A stretch of 64,000 nt of DNA. It comes from Thalassobius sp. I31.1. GTDB lineage: Bacteria > Pseudomonadota > Alphaproteobacteria > Rhodobacterales > Rhodobacteraceae. Numbering within the stretch: the first letter of the stretch is position 1; every line of letters starts with the position of its first letter. The DNA is taken from NCBI RefSeq assembly GCF_003031585.1, contig NZ_PWAA01000053.1, positions 1 to 64,000 of the forward strand, written 5' to 3'. Under the pieces are notes generated by a model. That model saw only the letters and a program-made list of their open reading frames with translations, searched no databases and was not told where the DNA came from. Below are positions 18,657 through 28,301 of the stretch, in pieces. Both the position numbers and the translations under genes were made by a program.

Positions 18657-19737
18657 GCGTCTTTTTCTGATCCTTTCACTGCTCTTCATTACGGCCTGCG
18701 CGCCGCCCGTGTCGCAGATCACACGCTTGCCCGATGCAAGCGCCCCGGATGATATCCCTGTTTTCTTCGCCACCAGTCGTGCGCCAGACCTTGTGCTGCG
18801 ATATGGCGCTGACCGCAGCGAAGTCACCGGATACGGACGCTATGATGTTTCTGTGCCGCCAGCGCATGAAAGCGGCCAGATCGAATGGCCACGCCGTACC
18901 CCCGATGCCCTACAGCATTTCGTAGCCACATCCGAAAACCTCTACCCCGGCCCGGCAGAGTTTCGCCACGCGCTGTCGCAGGAATTTCGAAAGCGGACCC
19001 GGGGCAAGCGCACCGCAACCATCTATGTGCATGGTTTTCTGAACAGTTTCGCGGACGGTATTTATCGCATGGCGCAGCTTTCGCATGATTTTGAAAGCCC
19101 GGATGTCTCTGTGCATTATTCCTGGCCAAGTGCTTCGCACCCTCTCGGATACCTGCATGATCGCGATTCCATGCTGTTTGCGCGTCGCGGACTGGAAGAA
19201 CTGATCCATGAGGTCAAAGCCGCCGGGGCTGAAGAAATTCTGTTGGTCGGCCATTCTATGGGCGGGCTTTTGTCGATGGAAGTCATCCGCACCATGGCCC
19301 TGCGCAACAGCCGGCAGATGCTTGGCATGATTGATGGTGTTGTGCTGATCTCTGCGGATATCGACGTAGATGTTTTCCGCAATCAGCTGCATGACATTGG
19401 TGACCTGCCTGATCCCTTGCTTCTGATTACATCTGACCGCGATCCGATCCTGCGTCTTTCTGCCTGGATCACAGGGCTTGATCAGCGCGTCGGAACACTT
19501 CAGGGACCAGAAGATGTGTCTGACTTTGAAGTTCTGGTCATTAATACCGGGGATTACACCACGCGCGGCGGGCATTTTAACGTTGGAAATTCACCTGAAC
19601 TGATCGAAACCATGCAGCGCATGCAGGGGGTCGTCGCCAGCCTTTCTGATCATTCAGATAGCCGTGCGGGTGTTGGGGCAGGGGCTGTTCTGATTGTTCA
19701 GAATGCTGCGCAGATCCTTCTGCCAGCCGTAAACTGA
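18655..19737 (+). CDS. alpha/beta-hydrolase lipoprotein (DUF900 type)
   Basis: This 360-aa protein has a signal peptide with lipobox ITAC (Cys15) and so is probably lipid-anchored. The hydrolase nucleophile elbow GHSMGG is at 199-204 (Ser201), preceded by VHGFLNSF, an oxyanion-type HG motif. The early sequence VFFATSRAP followed by YGRYDVSVPP is typical of DUF900 esterase-like proteins. A C-terminal His (GGHFNV) could complete the triad. The substrate is unknown. The start is fixed by the signal peptide; its ribosome site lies in a hairpin. Confidence 0.85.
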   Translation: MRLFLILSLLFITACAPPVSQITRLPDASAPDDIPVFFATSRAPDLVLRYGADRSEVTGYGRYDVSVPPAHESGQIEWPRRTPDALQHFVATSENLYPGPAEFRHALSQEFRKRTRGKRTATIYVHGFLNSFADGIYRMAQLSHDFESPDVSVHYSWPSASHPLGYLHDRDSMLFARRGLEELIHEVKAAGAEEILLVGHSMGGLLSMEVIRTMALRNSRQMLGMIDGVVLISADIDVDVFRNQLHDIGDLPDPLLLITSDRDPILRLSAWITGLDQRVGTLQGPEDVSDFEVLVINTGDYTTRGGHFNVGNSPELIETMQRMQGVVASLSDHSDSRAGVGAGAVLIVQNAAQILLPAVN

Positions 19738-19743
19738 CAGAGG

Positions 19744-20352
19744 TTACCGACGCCGGCGCAGATAAACATACCAGGCACCACCGCCACCGTGCTTCTTATG
19801 CGCTTCAACAACCTGCAACACAGCGCCCCGCAGCGCCCCCATCTGCAGCCATTGCGGCACCTGATGGCGCAGAACCCCCACACGTTCCGGGATCGGCCCG
19901 CCGGAATCGCGATCTTTGCCTTTGCCGGTAATCACCAGAACCAGGCGCAGCCCATTGGCATGGGCATCCAGAATAAAACGGTTTAGTATCGGATGCGCAC
20001 GGTTCAGGGTCATACCGTGCAAATCTATCCGTGCTTCTGGCAGCAGCTTTCCGCGTTTCAGGCGGGTGAACGATTTCTTGTCCATTTGCAAAGCATGACC
20101 GGCAACCTGTTCGCTGATCGTCGGAGATATCACATGACCTGCTGATTTACTGCTGGCCCGTTCCCCCAGACGAAAAGATTTAAGCGGCGCACGCGGGGCT
20201 TCTGGCACAACGGTTTTGGGCGCGGGCGACAGGTTTTCAAGCGGTGTCTTTTTCGCAGACACCCGATCCAGCGGATTTGTTGTATCAGCCACTTTATTCC
20301 AAAGGGCTTCCTCTTCCGGGCGCAAAGAGCGGCCACCATGTTTACGGCTCAC
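19744..20352 (-). CDS. Smr-domain protein
   Basis: This 202-aa protein has a disordered, basic N-terminal half and a C-terminal Smr domain with DLHGMT (near 111-116) and the loop VITGKGKD (near 141-148). Smr domains are found in MutS2 and in stand-alone proteins and act as nucleases or nucleic-acid-binding modules. The gene overlaps the mltA stop by 4 nt and follows it on the minus strand, a pairing I associate with Rhodobacterales. Confidence 0.9.
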   Translation of the reverse strand: MSRKHGGRSLRPEEEALWNKVADTTNPLDRVSAKKTPLENLSPAPKTVVPEAPRAPLKSFRLGERASSKSAGHVISPTISEQVAGHALQMDKKSFTRLKRGKLLPEARIDLHGMTLNRAHPILNRFILDAHANGLRLVLVITGKGKDRDSGGPIPERVGVLRHQVPQWLQMGALRGAVLQVVEAHKKHGGGGAWYVYLRRRR

Positions 20353-21410
20353 AGTGCTTCCTCCGGTGCCAGCTCAAAGGCGATATTAATCGGCAGCAAC
20401 ACGATCATACGGCCCGGATCGCGTACACGCCCGGCGGCACGCCCCGCCAGATCACCGGACCCATAGAAAATATCCGCCCGCTGTGCGCCTTTGATCGCAG
20501 ATCCGGTATCCTGTGCGATCATCAGTTGGCGCAGTGGATCGTTGCCGTCTTTTTCAATCCAGACAGGGGCACCAAGCGGTGTATAGCGGCGATCAACCGC
20601 CAGGGTCCTCATGGTTGTCACAGACCGGTTCATCGCCCCCAATGGCCCCTTATGCGAAGGCACATGCCGCAGTTCACGGAAATAAACAAAAGACCCGTTG
20701 TGACGCAGAAGCTCCGCCCCCGCAGTCGGGTTACGACGTACCCAGTTGGCAATCACCCCGGCAGAAACCTGATGACGATTGTAAACGCCGCGACGGATCA
20801 ATTCCTGCCCGACAGACCGGTATTCATGCCCATTCGCCCCGCCATACCCCACACGCAGAACATCACCATTGGTCAGACGAATACGGCCAGATCCCTGAAT
20901 TTGCAGAAAGAACAGCTCAACCGAGTCATCAACCCAGCAGATTTCCAGCCCGCGCCCCTGTAGCGCACCACTTTCCTCGATCTGGCGGCGGGAAAGGCGA
21001 CGCAAACCGTTGTCACGGGGCAGGCTGTAAACCGGAAAACGGAAACGACCCGTACGGGTCCGGGAACCAGACAGTTCCGGTTCAAAGTATCCGGTGAACA
21101 ACATGGGTTCACCATCCTCAATCAGGACCGGGCGGAAAAACATTTCAAAGAAAGATTGCGACGCGGCCTGATCCATAGGGCGCGATTTCGCCAATGCACA
21201 GATCGCTTTCCATTCCGGGTCATCCAGATCACCGCAGGTTTCCAGAAAAGCAGAAAACGCCCGCGAATGATCGTCTTCCTGCCAGCCATCCAGCTGATCA
21301 AACCGCAATAATGTATGCGTTTCTTCTGCTTTTGATACCGTCATGAAGCCCGCCCAGATGAACACCGCATACAGGATATATCTTATGTCCCGGAATTTCA
21401 CGGTATTCAT
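20349..21410 (-). CDS. mltA: membrane-bound lytic murein transglycosylase A
   Basis: This 353-aa protein has an N-terminal signal sequence (about 8-28) followed by the MltA domain (FTGYFEPELSGSRT) and the C-terminal 3D domain (GAPVWIEKDG... LMIAQDTGSAIKGAQRADIFYG), whose aspartates form the catalytic site. It cleaves peptidoglycan glycan strands and leaves anhydro-MurNAc ends. No lipobox is evident, so it may be anchored by its signal peptide or secreted. It is translationally coupled to smr. Confidence 0.95.
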   Translation of the reverse strand: MNTVKFRDIRYILYAVFIWAGFMTVSKAEETHTLLRFDQLDGWQEDDHSRAFSAFLETCGDLDDPEWKAICALAKSRPMDQAASQSFFEMFFRPVLIEDGEPMLFTGYFEPELSGSRTRTGRFRFPVYSLPRDNGLRRLSRRQIEESGALQGRGLEICWVDDSVELFFLQIQGSGRIRLTNGDVLRVGYGGANGHEYRSVGQELIRRGVYNRHQVSAGVIANWVRRNPTAGAELLRHNGSFVYFRELRHVPSHKGPLGAMNRSVTTMRTLAVDRRYTPLGAPVWIEKDGNDPLRQLMIAQDTGSAIKGAQRADIFYGSGDLAGRAAGRVRDPGRMIVLLPINIAFELAPEEAL

Positions 21411-21430
21411 CCAATGCTTTGCAGACAGGC

Positions 21431-22093
21431 TTATTCGCCGGTCGCGACCAGCTTCCAGTTCGGGTTGTCAGCACCCATTTCGTGGGCAAAGGTCCAGGTG
21501 TCACGCTGACGTTTCACCTTTTTCTTATCGCCTTCAATGATGTCACCCGCACGATCACGGACAACGGATGTCAGCTCACCGATGAAGCGCACCGAAATTT
21601 CACCAACGCTGGTTGTGCTGTTGAATTCAGCCCCAGCAATCGTGATTTCGCTGATCCCGATAAATTCAGCTTCGATCGTCAGACCTTTGTTTTCGCGATC
21701 AACAACGACATCTGCAAAGGTTTCATACACATCATCAGCAAGGAAGGGTTTGATTGCCCCCAGATCACCGCGTTCAAATCCCATCAGGATCATTTCATAA
21801 GCACCGCGCGCGCCACCAATGAATTCTGATACAGAAAATCCGGGTTCTGCCTTTTTCATCGCAGCCAGAACTTCTGCTTCCGGGCTTCCTTCTGCAACAT
21901 AATCCGTGATGTCACGATCAGGGCCGCCTTCAATCACTTCGAAATTACGTTGCGCGTCCCGGCTTGTCTCTCCCCGGGGTACTGGTGGTTGTTCAAAGCC
22001 TTCACGGGTCCCCAGAACGCTACGAAGCTTCAGGAAAAGGAAAATGGCCACGCCTGCAAGGACAAGTAGCTGAAGTGCAGATGAATCGTTCAT
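21431..22093 (-). CDS. Tim44/TimA-like membrane-associated protein
   Basis: This 220-aa protein has one N-terminal membrane helix (about 8-24), a charged linker, and a C-terminal Tim44-like domain (roughly 75-215; FIGGARGAYEMILMGFERGD). In alphaproteobacteria TimA is the ancestor-like relative of mitochondrial Tim44; its role at the membrane is unclear. The start is the ATG at 22093 because GAGGG lies just upstream; the ATG at 22105 overlaps that SD. It lies 20 bp upstream of mltA on the same strand and is probably the first gene of the operon. Confidence 0.9.
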   Translation of the reverse strand: MNDSSALQLLVLAGVAIFLFLKLRSVLGTREGFEQPPVPRGETSRDAQRNFEVIEGGPDRDITDYVAEGSPEAEVLAAMKKAEPGFSVSEFIGGARGAYEMILMGFERGDLGAIKPFLADDVYETFADVVVDRENKGLTIEAEFIGISEITIAGAEFNSTTSVGEISVRFIGELTSVVRDRAGDIIEGDKKKVKRQRDTWTFAHEMGADNPNWKLVATGE

Positions 22094-22188
22094 GAATACC
22101 CTCAAAAGGATGGAAAGACTGTGTGTTGATACATATGTAGGTGAGGGGTGGGCGCAAGTCCACCAAAGCAGACGAAAGGAATGCCCAT

Positions 22189-22689
22189 ATGTGGCTGTTT
22201 ATTGCATTTCTGGCAGTGCCCCTGATTGAAATCGCCCTGTTTATTCAGGTTGGCGGGGCTATTGGCCTGTTTCCGACCCTGATCGTTGTGGTGATCACAG
22301 CAATGCTTGGGACCTGGCTTGTACGTTCTCAGGGGGCGCAGGCGATGGGCCAGTTGCGCGGATCCTTCAATGAAATGCGTGACCCGACTGAACCTCTGGC
22401 CCATGGGGCAATGATCCTGTTTGCCGGTGCTTTGTTGCTGACCCCTGGTTTTTTCACTGATGGCGCCGGCTTCCTTTTGCTTTTCCCGCCATTCCGCGTT
22501 GCTGCCCTGAAATATATGCGTTCACGGGTGAATGTTCAAAGCTTCACAATGGGGCAACACCCCGGCGCGCAACCACATCACCGTAATCCCGCTGATGACA
22601 TCGTAGATGGCGAATATGCAGAAGTTGATCCAGACGCGCCCCGTGTTCATCATACATCTGACAAGCCTTCCGGCTGGACACAGCATTAA
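22189..22689 (+). CDS. fxsA: FxsA family membrane protein
   Basis: This 166-aa protein has three or four hydrophobic segments in its first 105 residues (PLIEIALFIQVGGAIG, then LLLTPGFFTDGAGFLLLFPP), the FxsA signature, and a polar C-terminal tail. FxsA in E. coli relieves phage T7 exclusion by F; its bacterial role is otherwise unknown. The ATG at 22189 is preceded by AAAGGA at 22175-22180. It is divergent from the Tim44-like gene. Confidence 0.9.
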   Translation: MWLFIAFLAVPLIEIALFIQVGGAIGLFPTLIVVVITAMLGTWLVRSQGAQAMGQLRGSFNEMRDPTEPLAHGAMILFAGALLLTPGFFTDGAGFLLLFPPFRVAALKYMRSRVNVQSFTMGQHPGAQPHHRNPADDIVDGEYAEVDPDAPRVHHTSDKPSGWTQH

Positions 22690-22691
22690 CA

Positions 22692-22720
22692 TTGAGTACC
22701 GGCCCCGCGCCTGCTAAGAA
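22692..22720 (+). promoter_or_regulatory. candidate sigma-70 promoter for secB
   Basis: TTGAGT (22692-22697) and TAAGAA (22715-22720) have 17-bp spacing, 32 bp ahead of the secB start, which itself has an AGAGAGA SD region. Confidence 0.4.
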
Positions 22721-22752
22721 ACCTGCGAATTTATATCAAAAGAGAGAGCCCG

Positions 22753-23250
22753 ATGGCCGAGAATGAACAAGCAGCTGCACCAGAACAGGCCGCAGCACCA
22801 CGTATGCAGATCGCAACGCAATTTATCCGTGACATGTCTTTTGAAAACATCGTTGCTCAAAAAGGCATTCAGGGCGACGTACAGCCTGACATTCAGGTTC
22901 AGGTGAACCTGGACGCGAAAAAGCGCGAAGCTGAAAACACTTATGAAGTGATCGCGAAGTTCTCCATCCACTCCAAAAACAAAACAGACGGCAGCTCTCT
23001 GTTCATGATGGAACTGGAATATGGCGGCGTCTTCATCATCGAAGCTGTGCCAGAAGCCCAGATGCACCCTTACCTGCTGATCGAATGCCCGCGTATGCTG
23101 TTCCCATATGTGCGCCGTATCGTATCCGACGTGACCCGCGATGGTGGCTTCCCGCCGCTGAACCTCGAAAACATTGATTTCGTTGGCCTTTATCGTCAGG
23201 AACTGACACGCCGCGCCCAGGCTGAAAAAGAAAATGCGACCGTTTCTTAA
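22753..23250 (+). CDS. secB: protein-export chaperone SecB
   Basis: This 165-aa SecB has the conserved core MQIATQFIRDMSFENI, then ILI-type strands ending CPRMLFPYVRRIVSDVTRDGGFPPL near 115-140. It binds unfolded precursors and hands them to SecA. An Ala/Glu/Gln-rich N-terminal extension is common in alphaproteobacteria. It ends against the convergent dnaQ gene: the two stop codons overlap within TTAA, inside a small inverted repeat (23241-23258) that could serve as a weak two-way terminator. Confidence 0.97.
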   Translation: MAENEQAAAPEQAAAPRMQIATQFIRDMSFENIVAQKGIQGDVQPDIQVQVNLDAKKREAENTYEVIAKFSIHSKNKTDGSSLFMMELEYGGVFIIEAVPEAQMHPYLLIECPRMLFPYVRRIVSDVTRDGGFPPLNLENIDFVGLYRQELTRRAQAEKENATVS

Positions 23251-23981
23251 CTGAAACGTTTCCACACTGCATCATCGCCCATGCCGTCAACAAAGTCGGC
23301 GTGGGCTTTTTTTTCGTCTTCAGACAGGCGCGAAGGCAAAGGGTTTGGGCGCGCAGAGGGACGCCAGTTTTCATCCTGCCCGCCAGCACCGGATTTTTTT
23401 GAAGGCCCGGTGGAAAGACCAAAATCCGGCTGTTTGCCGCCGATCAGTTCAAGGTAAACTTCCGCCAGAATTTCTGAGTCAAGCAACGCGCCGTGAAGTG
23501 TCCGATTGCTGTTATCAATCGCATAGCGACGACACAGCGCATCAAGCGTCGCAGGCGACCCCGGAAATTTCTTCCGGGCCATAGCCAGCGTGTCCAGTGA
23601 CTGGGACATCGGTAATTCCTTAAGGCCGAGCCAGCGCAATTCTGCATTCAGGAATTTCATGTCAAAGTTGGCGTTATGGATGACCATGACGTCATCACGC
23701 ACAAAATCAAGAAATCCTTGCGCGACATCTTTGAACAAAGGTTTGTCCAGCAACGTCACCTGACCAGGTTCAGGCTTGCGTGGCGGGATCATGATATCAG
23801 GGCCAATACCATGAACGCCAAACGCCCCTTCCGGCATATCGCGTTCCGGGTTGATATAGACGTGATAGGTTTCGCCTGTGGGCATATGGTTCCACAGCTC
23901 AACCGCGCCGATTTCAACGATGCGATCACCGCTTTCCGGATCAAATCCCGTGGTTTCAGTATCCAGCACCAGCTCACGCAT
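23247..23981 (-). CDS. dnaQ: DNA polymerase III epsilon (proofreading) subunit
   Basis: This 244-aa 3'-5' exonuclease has Exo I D7/E9 (LDTETTG), Exo II D107 (HNANFDMKF), and Exo III H163/D168 (HGALLDSE). The C-terminal 60 residues are the flexible segment that binds the polymerase alpha subunit. The start at 23981 has AAGGA upstream; a GTG at 23996 would add five residues. It is the last gene of the maf-aroE-coaE-dnaQ operon running away from the proposed origin. Confidence 0.96.
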   Translation of the reverse strand: MRELVLDTETTGFDPESGDRIVEIGAVELWNHMPTGETYHVYINPERDMPEGAFGVHGIGPDIMIPPRKPEPGQVTLLDKPLFKDVAQGFLDFVRDDVMVIHNANFDMKFLNAELRWLGLKELPMSQSLDTLAMARKKFPGSPATLDALCRRYAIDNSNRTLHGALLDSEILAEVYLELIGGKQPDFGLSTGPSKKSGAGGQDENWRPSARPNPLPSRLSEDEKKAHADFVDGMGDDAVWKRFS

Positions 23982-24570
23982 CTGTCTTTCCTTCACGAAT
24001 ATCAGAAAGCACTTGTTTCACAGCTTGCCTTGCACTGTCCAGATCTGTGGTTTCAATCACATAATCCGCACGCGCCCGTTTCTCAGCATCCGGCATCTGT
24101 TTGCTGAGGATCAGTTCAAACTGTGCTTCTGTCATTGTGCCACGCTCCAGAACCCGGGCACGTTGCACATCAGCAGGGGCAGAAACCACAACAATCACAT
24201 CAACAATCTTATCCGTGCCCATTTCAAACAACAGGGGAATATCAAGCAAGGCCACCGGCGCATCGACGGTGTTGATAAACCCCTGGCGGTCATCATTCAG
24301 CAGGGGATGCACGATGGCTTCGATCTGCTTTAGCGCCGATTTATCCACAGAGATCCAGGATTTCAGGACATTCCGGTTTACCTGTTTATTTACAATTGCT
24401 TGTGGGTGAATATCCCCAATCAATCCCACGGCTTTTCCACCGACCCCATACAACCTGTGAACAGCCGCATCCGCATCCCACACGGGCACACCGGCGTCCC
24501 TGAACATCGCCGCTGTGGTAGACTTACCCATGCCAATGGAACCGGTCAGACCGATCAGAACCGGTTTCAT
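23974..24570 (-). CDS. coaE: dephospho-CoA kinase
   Basis: This 198-aa kinase has the P-loop [12 protein letters not shown] (7-18), with [10 protein letters not shown] just after and the lid region RARVLERG...R. It performs the last step of coenzyme A synthesis, phosphorylating the 3'-OH of dephospho-CoA. It overlaps aroE by 4 nt upstream and dnaQ by 8 nt downstream. Confidence 0.96.
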   Translation of the reverse strand: MKPVLIGLTGSIGMGKSTTAAMFRDAGVPVWDADAAVHRLYGVGGKAVGLIGDIHPQAIVNKQVNRNVLKSWISVDKSALKQIEAIVHPLLNDDRQGFINTVDAPVALLDIPLLFEMGTDKIVDVIVVVSAPADVQRARVLERGTMTEAQFELILSKQMPDAEKRARADYVIETTDLDSARQAVKQVLSDIREGKTDA

Positions 24571-25403
24571 GCGGACAGTACCGCCTGGCGCAGGTCTTCG
24601 TCCACCTCCGGACGGTGACCAAACCAGCGTTCAAACCCGGGGGCTGCCTGGAAAAGCAACATGCCAAGCCCATCAACTGTACGACAGCCAACCTCGCGCG
24701 CGGTTTTTAGCAATTCTGTTTCCAGCGGGGCATATACAATATCTGTCACCACGGTTTCTGCCGTTAATCCTTCCAGACTGACGTTCAGCGGTGCGCTGCC
24801 TTCCATGCCAAGCGCGGTTGTGTTCACCACTGTTGCGGCTTCTGCAATCATTGTATTTGCGTGCACCCAGTCAAACACAGAAATCCGCGCCCCAAATTCC
24901 GCTTTCAGTGCCTCTGATCGTGCTTTTGTCCGGTTCGCCAGCAGAATACGTTCCACCCCCGCATCCAACAAAGCCGCAATGACCGCCCGCGACGCACCGC
25001 CCGCGCCCAGAACTGCGGCGGGACCAGCCTTTGGATCCCAGTCCGGAACACCTTGTTTCAGGTTTTCAATAAACCCATAACCATCTGTATTATCTGCGTA
25101 AATTTTACCTTCTTCATTGAAGGTCAGGGTATTTGCGGCCCCGATAATCGCAGCGCGATCTGTCACGGAATCTGCAAGGGATAAAACCGTTTCTTTATGT
25201 GGGATCGTTACATTCACCCCGACAAACCCCATTTTTGGCAGGGCACGCAAAGCTTCTTCAAGGTTCTCATGACCAATATTCATCGGAATATAGTGGCCTT
25301 TGATCCCGTATCGTTTCAGCCAGTGGCCATGCAAAGCCGGTGATTTGCTGTGTTCAATCGGTGATCCGATCACACCGGCCAGCGGAATTCTGTGTTCACT
25401 CAT
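24567..25403 (-). CDS. aroE: shikimate dehydrogenase
   Basis: This 278-aa enzyme has the shikimate-binding [12 protein letters not shown] (14-25), the catalytic K70 (NVTIPHK) with D107 (ADNTDGYG), and the NADP-binding loop GAGGASRA (133-140) followed by NRTK, which favours NADP. It reduces 3-dehydroshikimate to shikimate in aromatic amino acid synthesis. It overlaps maf and coaE by 4 nt each. Confidence 0.97.
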   Translation of the reverse strand: MSEHRIPLAGVIGSPIEHSKSPALHGHWLKRYGIKGHYIPMNIGHENLEEALRALPKMGFVGVNVTIPHKETVLSLADSVTDRAAIIGAANTLTFNEEGKIYADNTDGYGFIENLKQGVPDWDPKAGPAAVLGAGGASRAVIAALLDAGVERILLANRTKARSEALKAEFGARISVFDWVHANTMIAEAATVVNTTALGMEGSAPLNVSLEGLTAETVVTDIVYAPLETELLKTAREVGCRTVDGLGMLLFQAAPGFERWFGHRPEVDEDLRQAVLSA

Positions 25404-25993
25404 CCGTCAATATCCCCTCTTAATGACAGCCAGTTCAGAAGTTCCAGCAATGGAAGCCCCAGGACGTTAAAATAATCGCCATCCACGCGCGCGAAAAGGC
25501 GCACGCCTTCTTCTTCAAGCTTATATGCCCCGACAGCATGTTGCACTGAATTATAGTTCCGGCTCACATAATCCTGCAGATAGGAATCTGAGAAATCCCG
25601 CATAGTAAGACGCACCTGACCGATATGACGCCACAAGGGCTGTCCGTCTTTATACACAACCGCGGCTGATAACAGCATATGGGTATCAGCGCGCAGTTTT
25701 TTCAGCTGTTCTATAGCTTCGTCTTCAGATGTCGGCTTATTATAAAGAACACCTTTATGATCCAGCACCTGATCGCACCCCAGAACCAGACGTCCGGGAT
25801 GTTTCATACTGATTTTGCGGGCTTTCGCTTCGGCCAGGGTATCTGCAATATCACGGGGCGGGGCGTTTTCAGCCAGCATGCCCTGCTTGATCATCTCTTC
25901 ATCAATCCGTGCGGGGGACACATCCACCTGAAGCCCGGCGTTTTCCAGAAGAGTTCGTCGGATCTCTGATCCGGAAGCTAACATGATGTTCAT
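25400..25993 (-). CDS. maf: Maf nucleotide pyrophosphatase
   Basis: This 197-aa protein has the Maf/YhdE signature: [17 protein letters not shown] near the start, a mid-region ending [13 protein letters not shown], and a late [15 protein letters not shown]. Maf proteins hydrolyse (d)NTPs, often dTTP/UTP or modified nucleotides, and have been linked to division arrest. The gene begins at the left edge of the proposed origin, so its promoter lies inside that region. Confidence 0.93.
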   Translation of the reverse strand: MNIMLASGSEIRRTLLENAGLQVDVSPARIDEEMIKQGMLAENAPPRDIADTLAEAKARKISMKHPGRLVLGCDQVLDHKGVLYNKPTSEDEAIEQLKKLRADTHMLLSAAVVYKDGQPLWRHIGQVRLTMRDFSDSYLQDYVSRNYNSVQHAVGAYKLEEEGVRLFARVDGDYFNVLGLPLLELLNWLSLRGDIDG

Positions 25994-26395
25994 GACTCTG
26001 TGGAAAACTCCTGTAGTTAACGCCTGGTAAATTTATGGAAAATTAACCGTCCTGCCGAGCCTGTGTAAATCTACCGAGTTCCTGGCGCAATCCCAACAGG
26101 TTTTCCTGTGTGGGTAAGGATAACTCTCGTCTGTATAAAACTGAAAGCTCCACCAGGTTATCAACTGGTATAAACAGCCAGATCAGAAATAATCATCTGA
26201 TTTTAAACATTATAATTTCCAGGAATCTGCATTGACTCAAAGTTACCCACAGATTCGACACCTGGGGATAATCCAGGGGGTAAGAATTTAATCCACGGAT
26301 TCCGGCCTCCCTACAAAAACATCATCTTTTCTTTTATATAATATTATTATTAATGAGAGAGTGAGACGCGCAGAACGCACAGAACAGGTAAACCC
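25994..26395. other. probable chromosomal replication origin (oriC)
   Basis: This 402-bp noncoding gap between divergent maf and hemJ is markedly AT-richer than its surroundings. DnaA-box-like 9-mers (consensus TTATCCACA) occur at 25999-26007 (TTTTCCACA, minus), 26109-26117 (TTACCCACA, minus), 26158-26166 (TTATCAACT), 26243-26251 (TTACCCACA), 26263-26271 (TTATCCCCA, minus) and 26289-26297 (TAATCCACG). A nearly pure AT tract at 26327-26353 could be the unwinding element. Five GANTC sites and one near-CtrA motif (TTAA-N7-TAAA, 26017-26031) are included. Genes on both sides point outward and parAB/parS is close. No box matches the consensus perfectly, so the call rests on clustering and context. 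Confidence 0.72.
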
Positions 26396-26848
26396 ATGAG
26401 TGATTTCCTTTACGACTGGTATCTCTGGATCAAAATTGGTCACATTTTCTCTGTCATCGCCTGGATGGCCGGTATTTTTTATCTGCCACGTCTGTTTGTC
26501 TATCATGCAGAAAGCGTGAAACAGGGCAGTGAAACAGACGCGTTGTTTCAGACAATGGAACGTCGCCTTCTTTATGGCATCATGAGCCCTGCAATGACCG
26601 CAGTCTGGGTATTTGGGCTGCTCTTGGCATTTACCCGGGGAATTGTTGACTGGTCTGCCATATGGCCATGGATAAAGTTTGCGTCGATTTGCGTCCTGAC
26701 CTGGTTTCACCATTGGCTTGGCTATCGTCGGAAAGACTTTATACGCGGAGAAAACAGATTTACGGGGCGTCAGTACCGTATGATGAATGAACTTCCGACG
26801 CTGTTTCTTGTGATAATCCTGATATCTGTCATCGCCCGCCCGTTCTGA
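26396..26848 (+). CDS. hemJ: protoporphyrinogen IX oxidase HemJ
   Basis: This 150-aa membrane protein has four hydrophobic helices and the HemJ family features: WIKIGHIFSVIAWMAGIFYLPRL near the N-terminus (conserved His and Arg) and the later WPWIKFASICVLTWFHHWLG. HemJ oxidises protoporphyrinogen IX in many alphaproteobacteria that lack HemG and HemY. It starts at the right edge of the proposed origin, so its early doubling during replication gives high dosage. The hemE gene, often nearby, is not in this gap. Confidence 0.92.
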   Translation: MSDFLYDWYLWIKIGHIFSVIAWMAGIFYLPRLFVYHAESVKQGSETDALFQTMERRLLYGIMSPAMTAVWVFGLLLAFTRGIVDWSAIWPWIKFASICVLTWFHHWLGYRRKDFIRGENRFTGRQYRMMNELPTLFLVIILISVIARPF

Positions 26849-26966
26849 GGATTTGACTCAGAAGATGAATTCATACTAAAAGCGTCGCGACCCGCCGTCC
26901 GGCGTGTATTTCCATACCTGTGATTCCATTGTGCCCCTGATGGCACCCCATGAGACGTCTTCTTCT

Positions 26967-28268
26967 ATGTCCGATACCGATCTGTCCGCTGTAACTGCGA
27001 CCACCGGCACCCTTTCTCTGAAAGAACTGAAGGCCACTGCGCCGAAAGACCTGCTGCCGCTCGCAGAAGAGCTTGAGATTGAAAACGCCTCCACGATGCG
27101 CAAAGGCGATATGATGTTCGCCATTCTGCGTGAACGTGCGGAAGAGGGCTGGGAAATTTCCGGTGATGGCGTGCTTGAAGTGGTTCAGGATGGCTTTGGC
27201 TTCCTGCGATCCCCTGAGGTGAACTATCTGCCGGGTCCGGATGACATCTATGTATCGCCTGATATGATCCGTAAATATTCCCTGCGCACCGGTGACACAG
27301 TCGAAGGCGTTATTCAGGCACCACGCGAAGGCGAAAATTACTTTGGCCTGACCGCAGTAACAACGATCAACTTTGGTGATCCGGCGAAAGCGAAACACAA
27401 AGTAGCCTTTGAAAACCTGACGCCGCTGTATCCGGATGAACGTCTGAAGATGGAAATCGAAGATCCGACCATCAAAGACAAATCAGCGCGCATCATCGAT
27501 CTGGTATCGCCAATTGGTAAAGGTCAGCGTTGTCTGATCGTCGCGCCGCCACGCACGGGTAAAACCGTTCTGCTGCAAAACATCGCGCATTCTATCGAAG
27601 CAAACCACCCGGAATGCTATCTGATCGTACTGCTGATCGATGAGCGTCCGGAAGAAGTCACCGACATGCAGCGTTCCGTGAAGGGCGAAGTTGTATCTTC
27701 CACCTTTGATGAACCTGCGACACGCCACGTTGCTGTGTCTGAGATGGTGATTGAGAAAGCAAAACGTCTTGTGGAACACAAACGCGATGTTGTGATCCTG
27801 CTGGATTCCATCACCCGTCTTGGCCGCGCGTTTAACACCGTTGTGCCGTCATCCGGTAAGGTTCTGACCGGTGGTGTGGATGCGAATGCGTTGCAACGCC
27901 CAAAACGTTTCTTTGGTGCCGCACGTAACATCGAAGAAGGCGGTTCCCTGACCATCATTTCAACCGCACTGATCGACACCGGTTCGCGCATGGACGAAGT
28001 GATCTTTGAAGAATTCAAAGGGACTGGTAACTCTGAGATCGTTCTGGATCGTAAAGTGGCTGATAAACGCGTTTATCCTGCCATCGACATCCTGAAATCC
28101 GGCACCCGGAAAGAAGATCTGCTGGTGAATGCGAAAGATCTGCAGAAAACTTACGTTCTGCGCCGTATTCTGAACCCGATGGGTACCACAGATGCGATTG
28201 AATTCCTGCTTGGTAAACTGAAACAGACCAAATCCAACGGTGAATTCTTTGACTCAATGAATGCGTAA
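26967..28268 (+). CDS. rho: transcription termination factor Rho
   Basis: This 433-aa hexameric helicase has an N-terminal Rho domain ([22 protein letters not shown]), the RNA-binding cold-shock fold ([23 protein letters not shown]), Walker A APPRTGKT (193-200) and Walker [11 protein letters not shown]. It ends Rho-dependent transcripts. I prefer the ATG at 26967; an in-frame ATG at 26940 adds nine residues and no strong SD separates them. The 118-bp gap after hemJ may hold its promoter. Confidence 0.96.
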   Translation: MSDTDLSAVTATTGTLSLKELKATAPKDLLPLAEELEIENASTMRKGDMMFAILRERAEEGWEISGDGVLEVVQDGFGFLRSPEVNYLPGPDDIYVSPDMIRKYSLRTGDTVEGVIQAPREGENYFGLTAVTTINFGDPAKAKHKVAFENLTPLYPDERLKMEIEDPTIKDKSARIIDLVSPIGKGQRCLIVAPPRTGKTVLLQNIAHSIEANHPECYLIVLLIDERPEEVTDMQRSVKGEVVSSTFDEPATRHVAVSEMVIEKAKRLVEHKRDVVILLDSITRLGRAFNTVVPSSGKVLTGGVDANALQRPKRFFGAARNIEEGGSLTIISTALIDTGSRMDEVIFEEFKGTGNSEIVLDRKVADKRVYPAIDILKSGTRKEDLLVNAKDLQKTYVLRRILNPMGTTDAIEFLLGKLKQTKSNGEFFDSMNA

Positions 28269-28301
28269 CGCATTTTGTTGAAATAAAACAAAGGTTTAAC
28301 C

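Noticed and set aside
20244-20963. Long plus-strand frame opposite mltA and smr
   Set aside because: It has no domain, no SD, and runs antisense to two well-supported genes.
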